From: Deltaproteobacteria bacterium
Lineage (GTDB): Bacteria; Desulfobacterota; Desulfobulbia; Desulfobulbales; SURF-16
Assembly (NCBI GenBank): GCA_029939635.1
Contig: JAOZSN010000058.1
Span: 1-16,585 of the forward strand
Direction of reading: 5' to 3'
DNA: 16,585 nt
In this document: piece after piece, positions 1 through 6,948 of the stretch
How positions within the stretch are numbered: position 1 is the stretch's first letter
How the letters are laid out: each line of letters begins with the position of its first letter
Translations under genes and position numbers: made by a program
Notes under the pieces: generated by a model
Databases searched by the model: none
What the model was told of the DNA's origin: nothing
Seen by the model: the letters and a program-made list of their open reading frames with translations, nothing else

Positions 1-234
1 ACTTTACCTAAACTTACTTCCCTTGCTACCGTCGCCCTAGTTGGCACAGCTTTAAGCGCTTCTCTTACAATTGCAACTCCAACTCATGATGTATATGATG
101 AACTTGACAGACTTGGTAGGTCTATCAATGATCGTCGAGGCGGGGCGGCATCTGACAACCTGGATCGCCTGGGCAGATCTATCACTGCTCACAGAGATGA
201 ACCTGTGACAGATGAACTGGAGCAACTTGGCTAA
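1..234 (+). CDS. Partial small exported repeat protein, unknown function (5' end outside window)
   Basis: The first base of the window starts an open frame that runs 77 codons to a TAA at 232-234. The start codon lies upstream of the window. The visible N-terminal part (about residues 5-26) is hydrophobic and alanine/threonine rich, ending in a small-residue stretch, which looks like the core and cleavage region of a signal peptide. The rest is charged and contains three copies of a motif with consensus D-x-L-x-x-L-G, beginning at visible residues 33, 52 and 71, exactly 19 residues apart. The first two copies also share the following R-S-I. The copies differ at many third codon positions, so the conservation is at protein level, which argues that the frame is real. 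I do not recognise the family. It is followed by a T-rich stretch and then by htrA in the same direction. A periplasmic or surface role is inference from the signal-like segment only. Confidence 0.6.
   Translation, partial: TLPKLTSLATVALVGTALSASLTIATPTHDVYDELDRLGRSINDRRGGAASDNLDRLGRSITAHRDEPVTDELEQLG
97..231 (+). repeat. 57-bp (19-residue) coding tandem repeat
   Basis: Three units start at 97, 154 and 211. The spacing is exactly 57 bp. The first two units encode D-[EN]-L-D-R-L-G-R-S-I, and the third encodes D-E-L-E-Q-L-G and then stops. The nucleotide copies are diverged at synonymous sites, so this is an old, protein-level repeat rather than a recent slippage product. Confidence 0.6.
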
Positions 235-339
235 AAGCCCCAACAGAAAAAGCTCTTTTTGTCCCGACGTATCACAACTCTCTAAGCCACCCAAACCCTG
301 ACAAATTTAAGTTTGCTAAGTTTTTTTTTTGCTCATCAG

Positions 340-367
340 TGAACTTTCTCCCGTTACATCTGTCATC
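340..367 (+). promoter_or_regulatory. Candidate extracytoplasmic-stress (sigma-E-like) promoter of htrA
   Basis: TGAACTT at 340-346 is followed 15 bases later by GTCATC at 362-367. This resembles the sigma-E pattern (GAACTT, about 15-16 bases, then GTC/TCTGA) known for rpoH and degP in enteric bacteria. The fit is good in the -35 part and only partial in the -10 part. It lies 54 bases before the htrA start, a plausible distance. A T10 run at 321-330 just upstream, with only a weak hairpin before it, could end transcription of the preceding gene. Whether this organism has a matching sigma factor cannot be seen here. Confidence 0.3.
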
Positions 368-420
368 AAATAAGACTATTACCAGGTAAAAAGTATCCAT
401 ATCAAATAAAGGAGAATGGT

Positions 421-1881
421 GTGAACACTCTCAAGCAAACATCTATCCAGCTCATTCAATATCAACATCATGCCAGAAATTACTCTGTCTTTACCCTGTT
501 ACTGACCCTGATGCTGATGCTGATGACCGGACAACAGGCCTTAGCTGCCTACCCCACGAGTTTTGCCGACCTTGTTGAGGAACAGGGCCAGACGGTGGTT
601 AATGTCTACACGACTAAAACCATTGAAACCGAACGTTCCCCACAATTTTCCTATCAGGGGAACCCTGATGACCTCCAAGATTTTTTCAGACGCTTTTTCA
701 ATACACCTCCAAATCAAGGCTTCCAAACCCAGCAGCAAAAAAAACAGAGCTTAGGCTCTGGTGCTATTATTTCCAGTGATGGCTACATCCTTACCAATAA
801 CCATGTTGTTGAGAATGCTGACGAAATCCACATTCGCTTTGCCAATCATGAGGAGTATGAGGCCACGGTAATAGGTTTAGACAAGATGTCTGACCTAGCT
901 CTTATTAAAATTGAGCCTAAAAAGCCTCTACCTTTTGTTAGCCTTGGAGATTCGGCAGCACTCCGCGTCGGTGATTGGGTAGTAGCCATTGGCAACCCCT
1001 TTGGCTTAGAGCAGACCGTGACCGCTGGTATTGTCAGCGCTAAAGGGCGAGCCCTTGGCGGCGGTGCCTATGGTAATTTCATCCAGACCGATGCCTCCAT
1101 CAACCCTGGCAACTCAGGAGGACCACTCTTCAACCTTGATGGTGAGATGGTAGGCATTAATACTGCAATTTTTTCCCGCTCCGGGGGCAATATCGGTATA
1201 GGTTTTGCCATTCCAGTAAATATGGCAAAAAATGTCATGGAACAACTCAAAGAACATGGTGTGGTTACGCGAGGCTGGCTCGGCGTCCATATTCAGACAG
1301 TGAACCAAGACATAGCTGAACAATTTGGCATGGATAGACCGTATGGTGCCTTGATTGGCGGTGTAGGAAAACAAAGCCCTGCCGACAAGGCTGGACTAAA
1401 ACAAGGTGATATCATTATCAAATTCAAAGGTCAGGAAATCACCCAGATGACAATGCTGCCGACCCTTGTAGGCCAAAGTAGTGTTGGAGAGAAAGTCACA
1501 GTAACTATTTTTCGTAAAGGAAAAGAAAAAAACATAGTGGTCACCTTGGGGGAACTCAAAGGAGAGGACGCAGGCAACTTCATGAATGAAAATGAAGAGA
1601 TGGCTGCACTGGGGTTATCTGTCCAAAAATTAACTCCAGAAATAGCAGAATCCCTAGATCTTAATGAAAAAGATGGCGTCTTGATCAGTAATGTGGCCAG
1701 AAACTCAAGCGCGGCCCAGGCAGGTTTACGCCGTGGCGATCTCATTGTCGAGATAAATCAACAACAGATTAAAAACGTTCGTGATTTCAACAAGATTTTA
1801 CAAAAAGAGGGTAAGGCAAAGAAACTACTCTTTCTCATTAAACGAGACAAGCGCAGCCATTTTGTGGTGGTGAAAAAATAG
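421..1881 (+). CDS. htrA: HtrA/DegP-family periplasmic serine protease (Do-like), two PDZ domains
   Basis: This is a 486-residue envelope protease and chaperone that degrades misfolded periplasmic proteins. The start is GTG at 421, chosen because AAAGGAG at 408-414 lies 6 bases upstream. The N-terminus has a long polar part (residues 1-22), then a hydrophobic core rich in Leu and Met, then an A-L-A / L-A-A cleavage site near residues 40-43. The trypsin-like domain carries the full catalytic triad: His128 in TNNHVV, Asp158 in SDLALIKI and Ser232 in GNSGGPL. Two PDZ domains follow (about 285-378 and 395-475), each with the G-L-x-x-G-D motif. The length and two-PDZ layout match DegP/DegQ. It stands alone, convergent with the trp cluster. 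A sigma-E-like promoter candidate precedes it. The family assignment is secure; which paralogue type (DegP, DegQ or DegS) is less certain, although the second PDZ excludes DegS. Confidence 0.95.
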   Translation: MNTLKQTSIQLIQYQHHARNYSVFTLLLTLMLMLMTGQQALAAYPTSFADLVEEQGQTVVNVYTTKTIETERSPQFSYQGNPDDLQDFFRRFFNTPPNQGFQTQQQKKQSLGSGAIISSDGYILTNNHVVENADEIHIRFANHEEYEATVIGLDKMSDLALIKIEPKKPLPFVSLGDSAALRVGDWVVAIGNPFGLEQTVTAGIVSAKGRALGGGAYGNFIQTDASINPGNSGGPLFNLDGEMVGINTAIFSRSGGNIGIGFAIPVNMAKNVMEQLKEHGVVTRGWLGVHIQTVNQDIAEQFGMDRPYGALIGGVGKQSPADKAGLKQGDIIIKFKGQEITQMTMLPTLVGQSSVGEKVTVTIFRKGKEKNIVVTLGELKGEDAGNFMNENEEMAALGLSVQKLTPEIAESLDLNEKDGVLISNVARNSSAAQAGLRRGDLIVEINQQQIKNVRDFNKILQKEGKAKKLLFLIKRDKRSHFVVVKK

Positions 1882-1981
1882 TAAAAGATTGTGACTGTTG
1901 ACTGTTGTTGCACCAAAACAAGAAGCAAGCAATATCGCTCCTATTTGTCCACCCGAGAACGATCAATTAACAACCACCCAT

Positions 1982-2096
1982 GAATGTAGGAGATTCAGGA
2001 ACGTCGCCATGTGCGTGATTCAATTCCCCGACAATACATCGGTATATCGGGGAATTGTAGCGTGTGCAGGGTGATGTTCATGGAGAGCCTACATCC
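1982..2096. repeat. Long imperfect inverted repeat (50-base arms), MITE-like, spanning the htrA/trpF gap and the trpF 3' end
   Basis: Bases 1982-2031 and 2047-2096 are imperfect reverse complements, aligning without gaps over 50 positions with about 35 identities. The innermost 11 bases are perfect: CAATTCCCCGA at 2021-2031 and TCGGGGAATTG at 2047-2057. The outer ends also match well: GAATGTAGG at 1982-1990 against CCTACATCC at 2088-2096. The loop is 15 bases. CCACCC occurs at 1974-1979 and again at 2095-2100, which could be a target duplication but may be chance. The right arm covers the trpF stop codon (2078-2080) and its last codons. No coding capacity was found. It may also act as a bidirectional terminator for the two convergent genes, though no T-run follows. 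Confidence 0.6.
2021..2057. terminator. Hairpin between convergent htrA and trpF, possible bidirectional terminator
   Basis: A perfect 11-bp GC-rich stem (2021-2031 with 2047-2057) has a 15-base loop and lies between the stop codons of two convergent genes. There is no U-run on either side, so intrinsic termination is uncertain; it could instead stabilise mRNA 3' ends. It is the core of the larger inverted repeat at 1982-2096. Confidence 0.35.
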
Positions 2097-2719
2097 ACCC
2101 CAGCAACCGCTTTCATCAGGGCCTTAATCTTATCAATATTTTTCCGTCCCGGGCTAATCTCAATACCGGAGTTAACATCCACAGCAAAGGGGTGCACCTG
2201 CTTGATGGCAGCAGCGACGTTATCCTGGTCAAGACCACCGGCCAGGATAACAGGTTTCGCCAGTTCCAATTTCTCCACTAAACTCCAATCAAAAGTAGCG
2301 CCAGTACCACCAACCATATCTTTATGGTACGTATCAAGAAGAAAGGCCCGCACCACATCATTATAGGCAGCCAGCGTCTCAGTTTTCAGATCAGAACGAA
2401 CCTGAAAGGCTTTCACAACCCGGACTGGCATCATGCTACAATACTCAGGGGGCTCCTGGCCATGGAGCTGCACCACAGTAAGCCCGCAAAAATTTACAAT
2501 CTCGGATACTCTGGCTGGATCTTCGTTGACAAAGACCCCTACAGCATCCACAAAGGGAGGCAGTAGGGAAATAATTTCCTGGGCCCGTTCCGGGTCAATG
2601 GCCCGCGGACTTTTCCCAGCAAAGATAAAGCCTAAGGCATCAACGCCAGCGGCCACTGCCGCCTCCACCTCAAACAACTCAGTCATACCACAGATTTTAA
2701 CCCGCGTGCGCCCAGCCAT
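2078..2719 (-). CDS. trpF: Phosphoribosylanthranilate isomerase
   Basis: This 213-residue TIM-barrel enzyme converts N-(5'-phosphoribosyl)anthranilate to the carboxyphenylamino-deoxyribulose phosphate that TrpC uses. The strand-1 motif VKICGMT holds the catalytic Cys10, and the general acid Asp129 sits in FLLDTYHKDMVGGTG. The phosphate-binding end is present as ILAGGL (158-163) and VDVNSGIE (180-187). It is the last gene of the trp cluster, 81 bases after trpC. GAGG lies 5 bases before the ATG. The C-terminus is odd: after the usual final helix (KIKALMKAVAG) there is a short tail, V-D-V-G-S-P, whose last residues and stop codon are encoded inside the right arm of the 1982-2096 inverted repeat. 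The native end may therefore have been replaced by element sequence. Function should be unaffected, as the catalytic parts are complete. Confidence 0.95.
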   Translation of the reverse strand: MAGRTRVKICGMTELFEVEAAVAAGVDALGFIFAGKSPRAIDPERAQEIISLLPPFVDAVGVFVNEDPARVSEIVNFCGLTVVQLHGQEPPEYCSMMPVRVVKAFQVRSDLKTETLAAYNDVVRAFLLDTYHKDMVGGTGATFDWSLVEKLELAKPVILAGGLDQDNVAAAIKQVHPFAVDVNSGIEISPGRKNIDKIKALMKAVAGVDVGSP

Positions 2720-2800
2720 GTATACCTCGAAAAAAGTTTATAGTTTCCAGTTCCACGTTTGAAATTAAAACTGAGTACCTTCCTGGATCCTTACAAAAGC

Positions 2801-3562
2801 TTATCTTCCCATCAACTCTGCCAAAGCTCCCTGCTCCCCGGCTCGCATCAAGGTTTCACCGACCAATACGGCAGTGATATTATTATCTTTAATCCTTTTA
2901 ATATCATCAACAGCGCAAATTCCAGATTCACTTACAACTGGAATATGACCAGGGATTTCTTTTTGCAGACGAAAGGTGGTATCCAGACTCACCTCAAAGG
3001 TCTTAAGATTACGATTATTAATACCAATAAGAGGGCTATCAATGGCAAGGGCCATCTCCACCTCCCTTTCATCATGCACCTCTACCAAGGTGTCCATGCC
3101 AAGTTCATGACTGGCGGCCAGGAACTCGGCCATCTGCTTGGTGCTTAAAATAGCAGCGATGAGCAGGATGGCATCGGCACCATGGATCCGAGCCTCCTCA
3201 ATCTGAATAGTATCAATGATAAATTCCTTACGCAACACCGGTAGATTCACCGTCTGCCGCACCAGGGAAAGATAATCAAGATGACCTTGAAAAAACTTCT
3301 CGTCAGTAAGCACCGACATACACTGGGCCCCTCCGGCCTCGTAACTACGAGCAATCTCGGCTGGCTGAAAATCAGGGCAAATAACCCCTTTGGAGGGCGA
3401 AGCTTTTTTTGCTTCAGCAATAAGGGCCACTCCCGTAAAAGAGGTCAAGGCAGCCTGAAAGCCGCGAGGAGAATCAACCTCATGGTTCGGGGGTATGATA
3501 CCCTGCTTTTTAAGGGCAGCTACCTCCGCCTTTTTCTCGGTTACAATGGTATCTAGGATCAT
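2801..3562 (-). CDS. trpC: Indole-3-glycerol phosphate synthase
   Basis: This 253-residue monofunctional TIM-barrel enzyme performs the decarboxylating ring closure that yields indole-3-glycerol phosphate. The family motifs appear in order: IAEAKKASPSKG (48-59, with Glu50 and Lys52), LRKEF (110-114, with Lys112), LVEVHDE (159-165, with Glu161), LIGINNRNL (178-186), VSESGI (210-215) and VLVGETLMR (232-240). The length is normal for a stand-alone TrpC, so there is no fusion to trpF as in enteric bacteria. The ATG overlaps the trpD stop by 4 bases (ATGA), typical of translational coupling. A GGAG lies about 8 bases upstream, inside trpD. It is followed by an 81-base gap before trpF. Confidence 0.97.
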   Translation of the reverse strand: MILDTIVTEKKAEVAALKKQGIIPPNHEVDSPRGFQAALTSFTGVALIAEAKKASPSKGVICPDFQPAEIARSYEAGGAQCMSVLTDEKFFQGHLDYLSLVRQTVNLPVLRKEFIIDTIQIEEARIHGADAILLIAAILSTKQMAEFLAASHELGMDTLVEVHDEREVEMALAIDSPLIGINNRNLKTFEVSLDTTFRLQKEIPGHIPVVSESGICAVDDIKRIKDNNITAVLVGETLMRAGEQGALAELMGR

Positions 3563-4575
3563 TTACAAAACTCCACCAACGCCTCAAGCTTGGCAAGAGC
3601 TGCTCCTGATTTTATTGTTGTGCGCGCTAGCTCTACGCCAGCAGCCAGATCTGCTGCGGCACCAGCAGCCATCAATGCGGCGCCACCATTCATGAGCACC
3701 ATATCAAGACAGGGGCCTTCCTTGCCCTCCAGCACCTCACGGAGCTGAATGGCAGAAAGTTCAGCTGTCTTACCGCCCTGGATCTCTGCCAGAGAAGCAC
3801 GTTTGAGACCAACCTCTTCCGGGGTGATGGTGTAACAATGCACCTCACCATCATGGAAATCTGCCACTTGAGTGCTGCCTGTAATGGTAATTTCATCAAT
3901 ATTCCCTTCACCACAGACCACCAGACCACGTTTAATGCCAAAACGGCCAAGAACATTGGCCAAAGGCTCAACAAGATCAGGAGTGAATACCCCCAGCACA
4001 TAGACATTGGCTTTGGCAGGATTGGTCAAAGGACCAAGGATATTAAAAATCGTACGGATACCAACCTGCTGGCGCGGGCCTATGGCATGCTTCATGGCTC
4101 CATGCAGCATGGGGGCAAACATAAAGCCGATGCCAACCTCACGCACACAACGGCCAATATCTTCGGCAGAAAGACCTAAATCAACACCCAAAGCTTCCAA
4201 AACATCAGCACTGCCGCAATGGCTTGATACCGAACGATTACCGTGTTTGGCCACCGGGATACCGGCCCCAGCCACCACAAAGGAACTGGTGGTAGAAACA
4301 TTAAATGTACCTGAAGCATCACCACCGGTGCCCACCGTATCAACCAGCACCTCACCCTCATCAGCAGCATCCACCGGAGTTGCCTTCTGACGCATCACCC
4401 GAGCTGCCCCAGTGATCTCATCAATGGTTTCGCCCTTCATGCGCAGAGCGGTAATAAAAGCGCCAATCTGCGCATCAGTGGCCTCGCCACCCATGATTTC
4501 ATCCATCACCGCAACCATCTCATCTTCACTGAGATCAGTACCTGTCACCACCTTCGCAATTGCCTCTTTAATCAT
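3559..4575 (-). CDS. trpD: Anthranilate phosphoribosyltransferase
   Basis: This 338-residue enzyme joins anthranilate to phosphoribosyl pyrophosphate in the second step of the tryptophan branch. The N-terminal helical domain is followed by the PRPP-binding glycine loop GTGGD (82-86), NVST (92-95) and the K-H-G-N-R-S-V-S-S segment (110-118), all hallmarks of TrpD. Length is normal and there is no fused TrpG domain. The ATG is 3 bases after the trpG stop, with an AGGA-type ribosome binding site inside the end of trpG. The 3' end overlaps trpC by 4 bases. This tight packing shows that trpG, trpD and trpC are co-transcribed and probably coupled in translation. Confidence 0.97.
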   Translation of the reverse strand: MIKEAIAKVVTGTDLSEDEMVAVMDEIMGGEATDAQIGAFITALRMKGETIDEITGAARVMRQKATPVDAADEGEVLVDTVGTGGDASGTFNVSTTSSFVVAGAGIPVAKHGNRSVSSHCGSADVLEALGVDLGLSAEDIGRCVREVGIGFMFAPMLHGAMKHAIGPRQQVGIRTIFNILGPLTNPAKANVYVLGVFTPDLVEPLANVLGRFGIKRGLVVCGEGNIDEITITGSTQVADFHDGEVHCYTITPEEVGLKRASLAEIQGGKTAELSAIQLREVLEGKEGPCLDMVLMNGGAALMAAGAAADLAAGVELARTTIKSGAALAKLEALVEFCK

Positions 4576-4578
4576 CTC

Positions 4579-5166
4579 TTATCCTCGTACCAGCTGTTCA
4601 TAATCAGGACTGATAAAATTTTGTAATAACTGCACACCATCCGGGGTCATGATTGATTCAGGATGAAACTGAACCCCTTCCACCAGCATCTCTTTATGCC
4701 TAAAGCCCATCAACTCTCCCTGGTCTGTTTCAGCCGTAATCTCCAGACAGGCAGGCAGGGTTTCTTTATCCACCACCAATGAATGATAGCGCATAGCAGC
4801 AAAGGGTGAGGGGAGACCACTAAAGACCCCCATGCCATCATGGTTCACCGGACTTGTCTTGCCATGCATAATGCGACCGGCCCGCACGATGGTACCGCCA
4901 AAGGCAGCACCAATGGATTGATGGCCAAGACAGACGCCAAGAATGGGAATCTTGCCACTAAAATGGAGAATAGCCTCCACCGAGATACCAGCCTGTTCCG
5001 GGGTGCGAGGCCCGGGTGAAATAAGTAAACGATCTGGGGCCAATTCAGCAATGGTAGAGATATCAATCTCATCGTTGCGAAAAACCTGAATATCTGCGCC
5101 AAAAGCACCAATGGTCTGCACGATGTTGTAGGTGAAGGAGTCGTAATTATCTATTATTAAAATCAT
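4579..5166 (-). CDS. trpG: Anthranilate synthase glutaminase subunit (component II)
   Basis: This 195-residue class I glutamine amidotransferase supplies ammonia to TrpE. The oxyanion segment SPGPRTPEQAG (50-60), the nucleophile Cys79 in GVCLGHQ, and His168 and Glu170 in VQFHPES complete the catalytic triad. It is a separate subunit rather than a TrpGD or TrpEG fusion. Upstream, the trpE-trpG gap (94 bases) is almost filled by an inverted repeat whose inner-facing arm ends 7 bases before the ATG, and I see no Shine-Dalgarno sequence in front of this start. Downstream it is separated from trpD by 3 bases. A PabA role cannot be excluded from sequence alone, since TrpG and PabA are close relatives, but the operon context favours tryptophan synthesis. 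Confidence 0.95.
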   Translation of the reverse strand: MILIIDNYDSFTYNIVQTIGAFGADIQVFRNDEIDISTIAELAPDRLLISPGPRTPEQAGISVEAILHFSGKIPILGVCLGHQSIGAAFGGTIVRAGRIMHGKTSPVNHDGMGVFSGLPSPFAAMRYHSLVVDKETLPACLEITAETDQGELMGFRHKEMLVEGVQFHPESIMTPDGVQLLQNFISPDYEQLVRG

Positions 5167-5173
5167 AAATTCA

Positions 5174-5255
5174 GGTTTCAGGGATCAGGTGTCGGGTGTC
5201 AGGATAAAACTGAAACAGAAAGTCAGCCAACACCTGACACCTGATCCCTGAAACC
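5174..5255. repeat. Inverted repeat with 26-base arms in the trpE-trpG gap
   Basis: Bases 5174-5199 and 5230-5255 are reverse complements at 25 of 26 positions, with a 30-base loop. Each arm is made of short degenerate units of the type TCAGG(T/G)(T/G)(T/A)C. Similar TCAG/CAGGT inverted repeats lie at 13180-13211 and 14918-14997. The arm at 5174 ends 7 bases from the trpG start codon (5166) and the other is 5 bases from the trpE stop (5261), so the element fills the whole gap. The transcript would fold into a long hairpin directly in front of trpG. Confidence 0.8.
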
Positions 5256-5260
5256 AGCCT

Positions 5261-6745
5261 TTAAAGGCCTTTTTCCGCTAATTCTACAGCGCGACGCAGG
5301 CCTCGTGATTTATTTAATGTTTCCTGGAATTCCATCTCAGGATCAGAATCAGCAACAATACCAGCACCGGCCTGAACCCAGAGGTCACGGCCCTGCATAA
5401 TAAAGGTGCGGATGGTGATGGAAAAATCCATATTGCCATTAAAGCCAAAATAGCCCACCGCCCCGGCATATGGTCCGCGACGTTCTGGCTCCAGCTCTTC
5501 AATGATCTCCATGGCGCGTATTTTAGGAGCACCGCTCACCGTACCAGCCGGGAAACAGGCATTAACCACATCAAACTGATCCTTTCCTGCTGCGAGCTGT
5601 CCCCGCACCCCGGAGACAATATGCATAACGTGACTATAGCGCTCAATAACCATTAACTCATAGGTACCAACCGTACCATACTGACAAACACGGCCAATAT
5701 CATTACGCCCCAGATCCACCAACATAAGATGTTCTGCCCGTTCCTTGGGGTCGGCCAACAACTCCTCTTCCAGAGCAAGGTCCTCATCGGTCGTAGCACC
5801 GCGTGGCCGAGTTCCGGCAATGGGCCGCACCTCAACATTATTATCCTCCAGGCGTACCAAAATCTCAGGCGAGGAGCCAATCTGAATAATGTCCCCCATT
5901 TTCAGATAAAAGAGATAGGGACTTGGATTAATATGACGCAGGGCTCGATAGAGCAGGAAGGGAGGCAAGTCTGTTTTACTGTGAAAACGCTGGGACAGCA
6001 CCACCTGAATAACATCACCGGCCAAGATATACTCCTTGGCCTTGGCCACCATATCATGGAAGGTATCTTTATCCATGTTGGCAGTAAATTCATGGGCGCT
6101 AAAGCCACCATCACCCTCAACCACATCATAGGGCAGAGGCCGTTTGCGCAGACGACTGATTACCCCATCAATCTGACGTAGGGCACGATTGTACACTTCC
6201 TCAAGTTCAGCGTCATCAGCGATTTCAACACAATGAACCACGGTAAGGGTCTGCTTAAGGTTGTCAAAAATCAGCACAAAGCTGGGGATCATGAAGGAAG
6301 AATCAGGAAAATTCTCCAGGGGAGGATTCTCCTGGGGCAGTTGCTCCATGAAGCGGACCATATCATAGCCTAAAAAACCTACCGCACCACCAAAGAACCG
6401 AGGCAGAAAATCACTATCTGAACAGGCCTTAAACGAGGCAAGGAGACGCCGCAACTCCTGCAAGGGATTGCCAGTGGACTGTTGTTGCTGACCATGGCGC
6501 TGTACGGTAATATTCTCACCACGACTCTCAAAGGTGAGCAAGGGATCATAGCCAACAAAGGAATAGCGTCCCCACTTGGCCCCACCCTCAAGACTCTCCA
6601 ACAAAAAGGCATGGGACTCATCGCCAGCCAATTTGGCAAAGACGGTAAGGGGAGTATCCAGATCAGCAATTATCTCCCGACAGACAGGGATAAGACCGGC
6701 ATCCCGGGCCAACCGCTTAAAATCGGGCAGAGCAGGTTTATACAT
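5261..6745 (-). CDS. trpE: Anthranilate synthase component I
   Basis: This 494-residue chorismate-using enzyme is the first committed step of tryptophan synthesis and uses TrpG-derived ammonia. The N-terminal part has L-L-E-S (48-51) followed by G-R-Y-S-F-V-G (59-65), the region that binds tryptophan in feedback-inhibited TrpE. The catalytic domain shows RPIAGTRPRG (307-316), LVDLGRNDIGRV (342-353), PAGTVSGAPKIRAMEI (399-414) and PYAGAVGYFG (425-434), the standard chorismate-binding motifs. The tryptophan-binding motif and operon context favour TrpE over PabB. It is first in the cluster; the 117 bases between it and the rpsT terminator (6746-6862 region) must hold the promoter. No Trp-codon leader peptide, attenuator hairpin or strong ribosome binding site is visible there. 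A weak TATATG, on the minus strand about 20 bases before the ATG, is the only -10-like sequence I can point to. Confidence 0.96.
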   Translation of the reverse strand: MYKPALPDFKRLARDAGLIPVCREIIADLDTPLTVFAKLAGDESHAFLLESLEGGAKWGRYSFVGYDPLLTFESRGENITVQRHGQQQQSTGNPLQELRRLLASFKACSDSDFLPRFFGGAVGFLGYDMVRFMEQLPQENPPLENFPDSSFMIPSFVLIFDNLKQTLTVVHCVEIADDAELEEVYNRALRQIDGVISRLRKRPLPYDVVEGDGGFSAHEFTANMDKDTFHDMVAKAKEYILAGDVIQVVLSQRFHSKTDLPPFLLYRALRHINPSPYLFYLKMGDIIQIGSSPEILVRLEDNNVEVRPIAGTRPRGATTDEDLALEEELLADPKERAEHLMLVDLGRNDIGRVCQYGTVGTYELMVIERYSHVMHIVSGVRGQLAAGKDQFDVVNACFPAGTVSGAPKIRAMEIIEELEPERRGPYAGAVGYFGFNGNMDFSITIRTFIMQGRDLWVQAGAGIVADSDPEMEFQETLNKSRGLRRAVELAEKGL

Positions 6746-6862
6746 GACGAACCATTTTTAAAACCATATAAGACTGTAACGGCAGACAAAAGCTGTAAAT
6801 AATTAAGTAGAATCGCAAGACATGCATTTCCACCCTATTGTAACTATTTAGTAGCGTATACA

Positions 6863-6908
6863 AAAAGAGCCATGGAAACATCTTTAACGATGTTTCCATG
6901 GCTCTTTT
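6863..6908. terminator. Strong bidirectional hairpin terminator after rpsT
   Basis: A perfect 20-bp stem (6863-6882 with 6889-6908) and a 6-base loop lie 40 bases after the rpsT stop. On the minus strand the stem ends in CTCTTTTTG, giving the U-run of a Rho-independent terminator; on the plus strand it ends in CTCTTTT. It separates rpsT from the trp operon, both on the minus strand, so trp transcription must start below it. Confidence 0.85.
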
Positions 6909-6948
6909 ATACCGGATCAACTGGCAAGATAATAAGAAGCAACAGTGC

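Noticed and set aside
52..294. 80-codon minus-strand frame over the first gene
   Set aside because: It is antisense to the plus-strand frame at 1-234, which has a repeat conserved at protein level and a signal-like segment; the minus frame resembles no known protein.
304..330. Rho-independent terminator before the T10 run
   Set aside because: The possible stem before the T-run is short, AT-only and mismatched, so I mention it only with the htrA promoter region.
3838..4390. Plus-strand frames inside trpD
   Set aside because: Shadows of trpD, whose motifs are complete on the minus strand; the plus frames have no recognisable domains or start signals.
5729..6181. 150-codon plus-strand frame inside trpE
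   Set aside because: Antisense to the conserved catalytic domain of trpE, with no ribosome binding site or domain resemblance.
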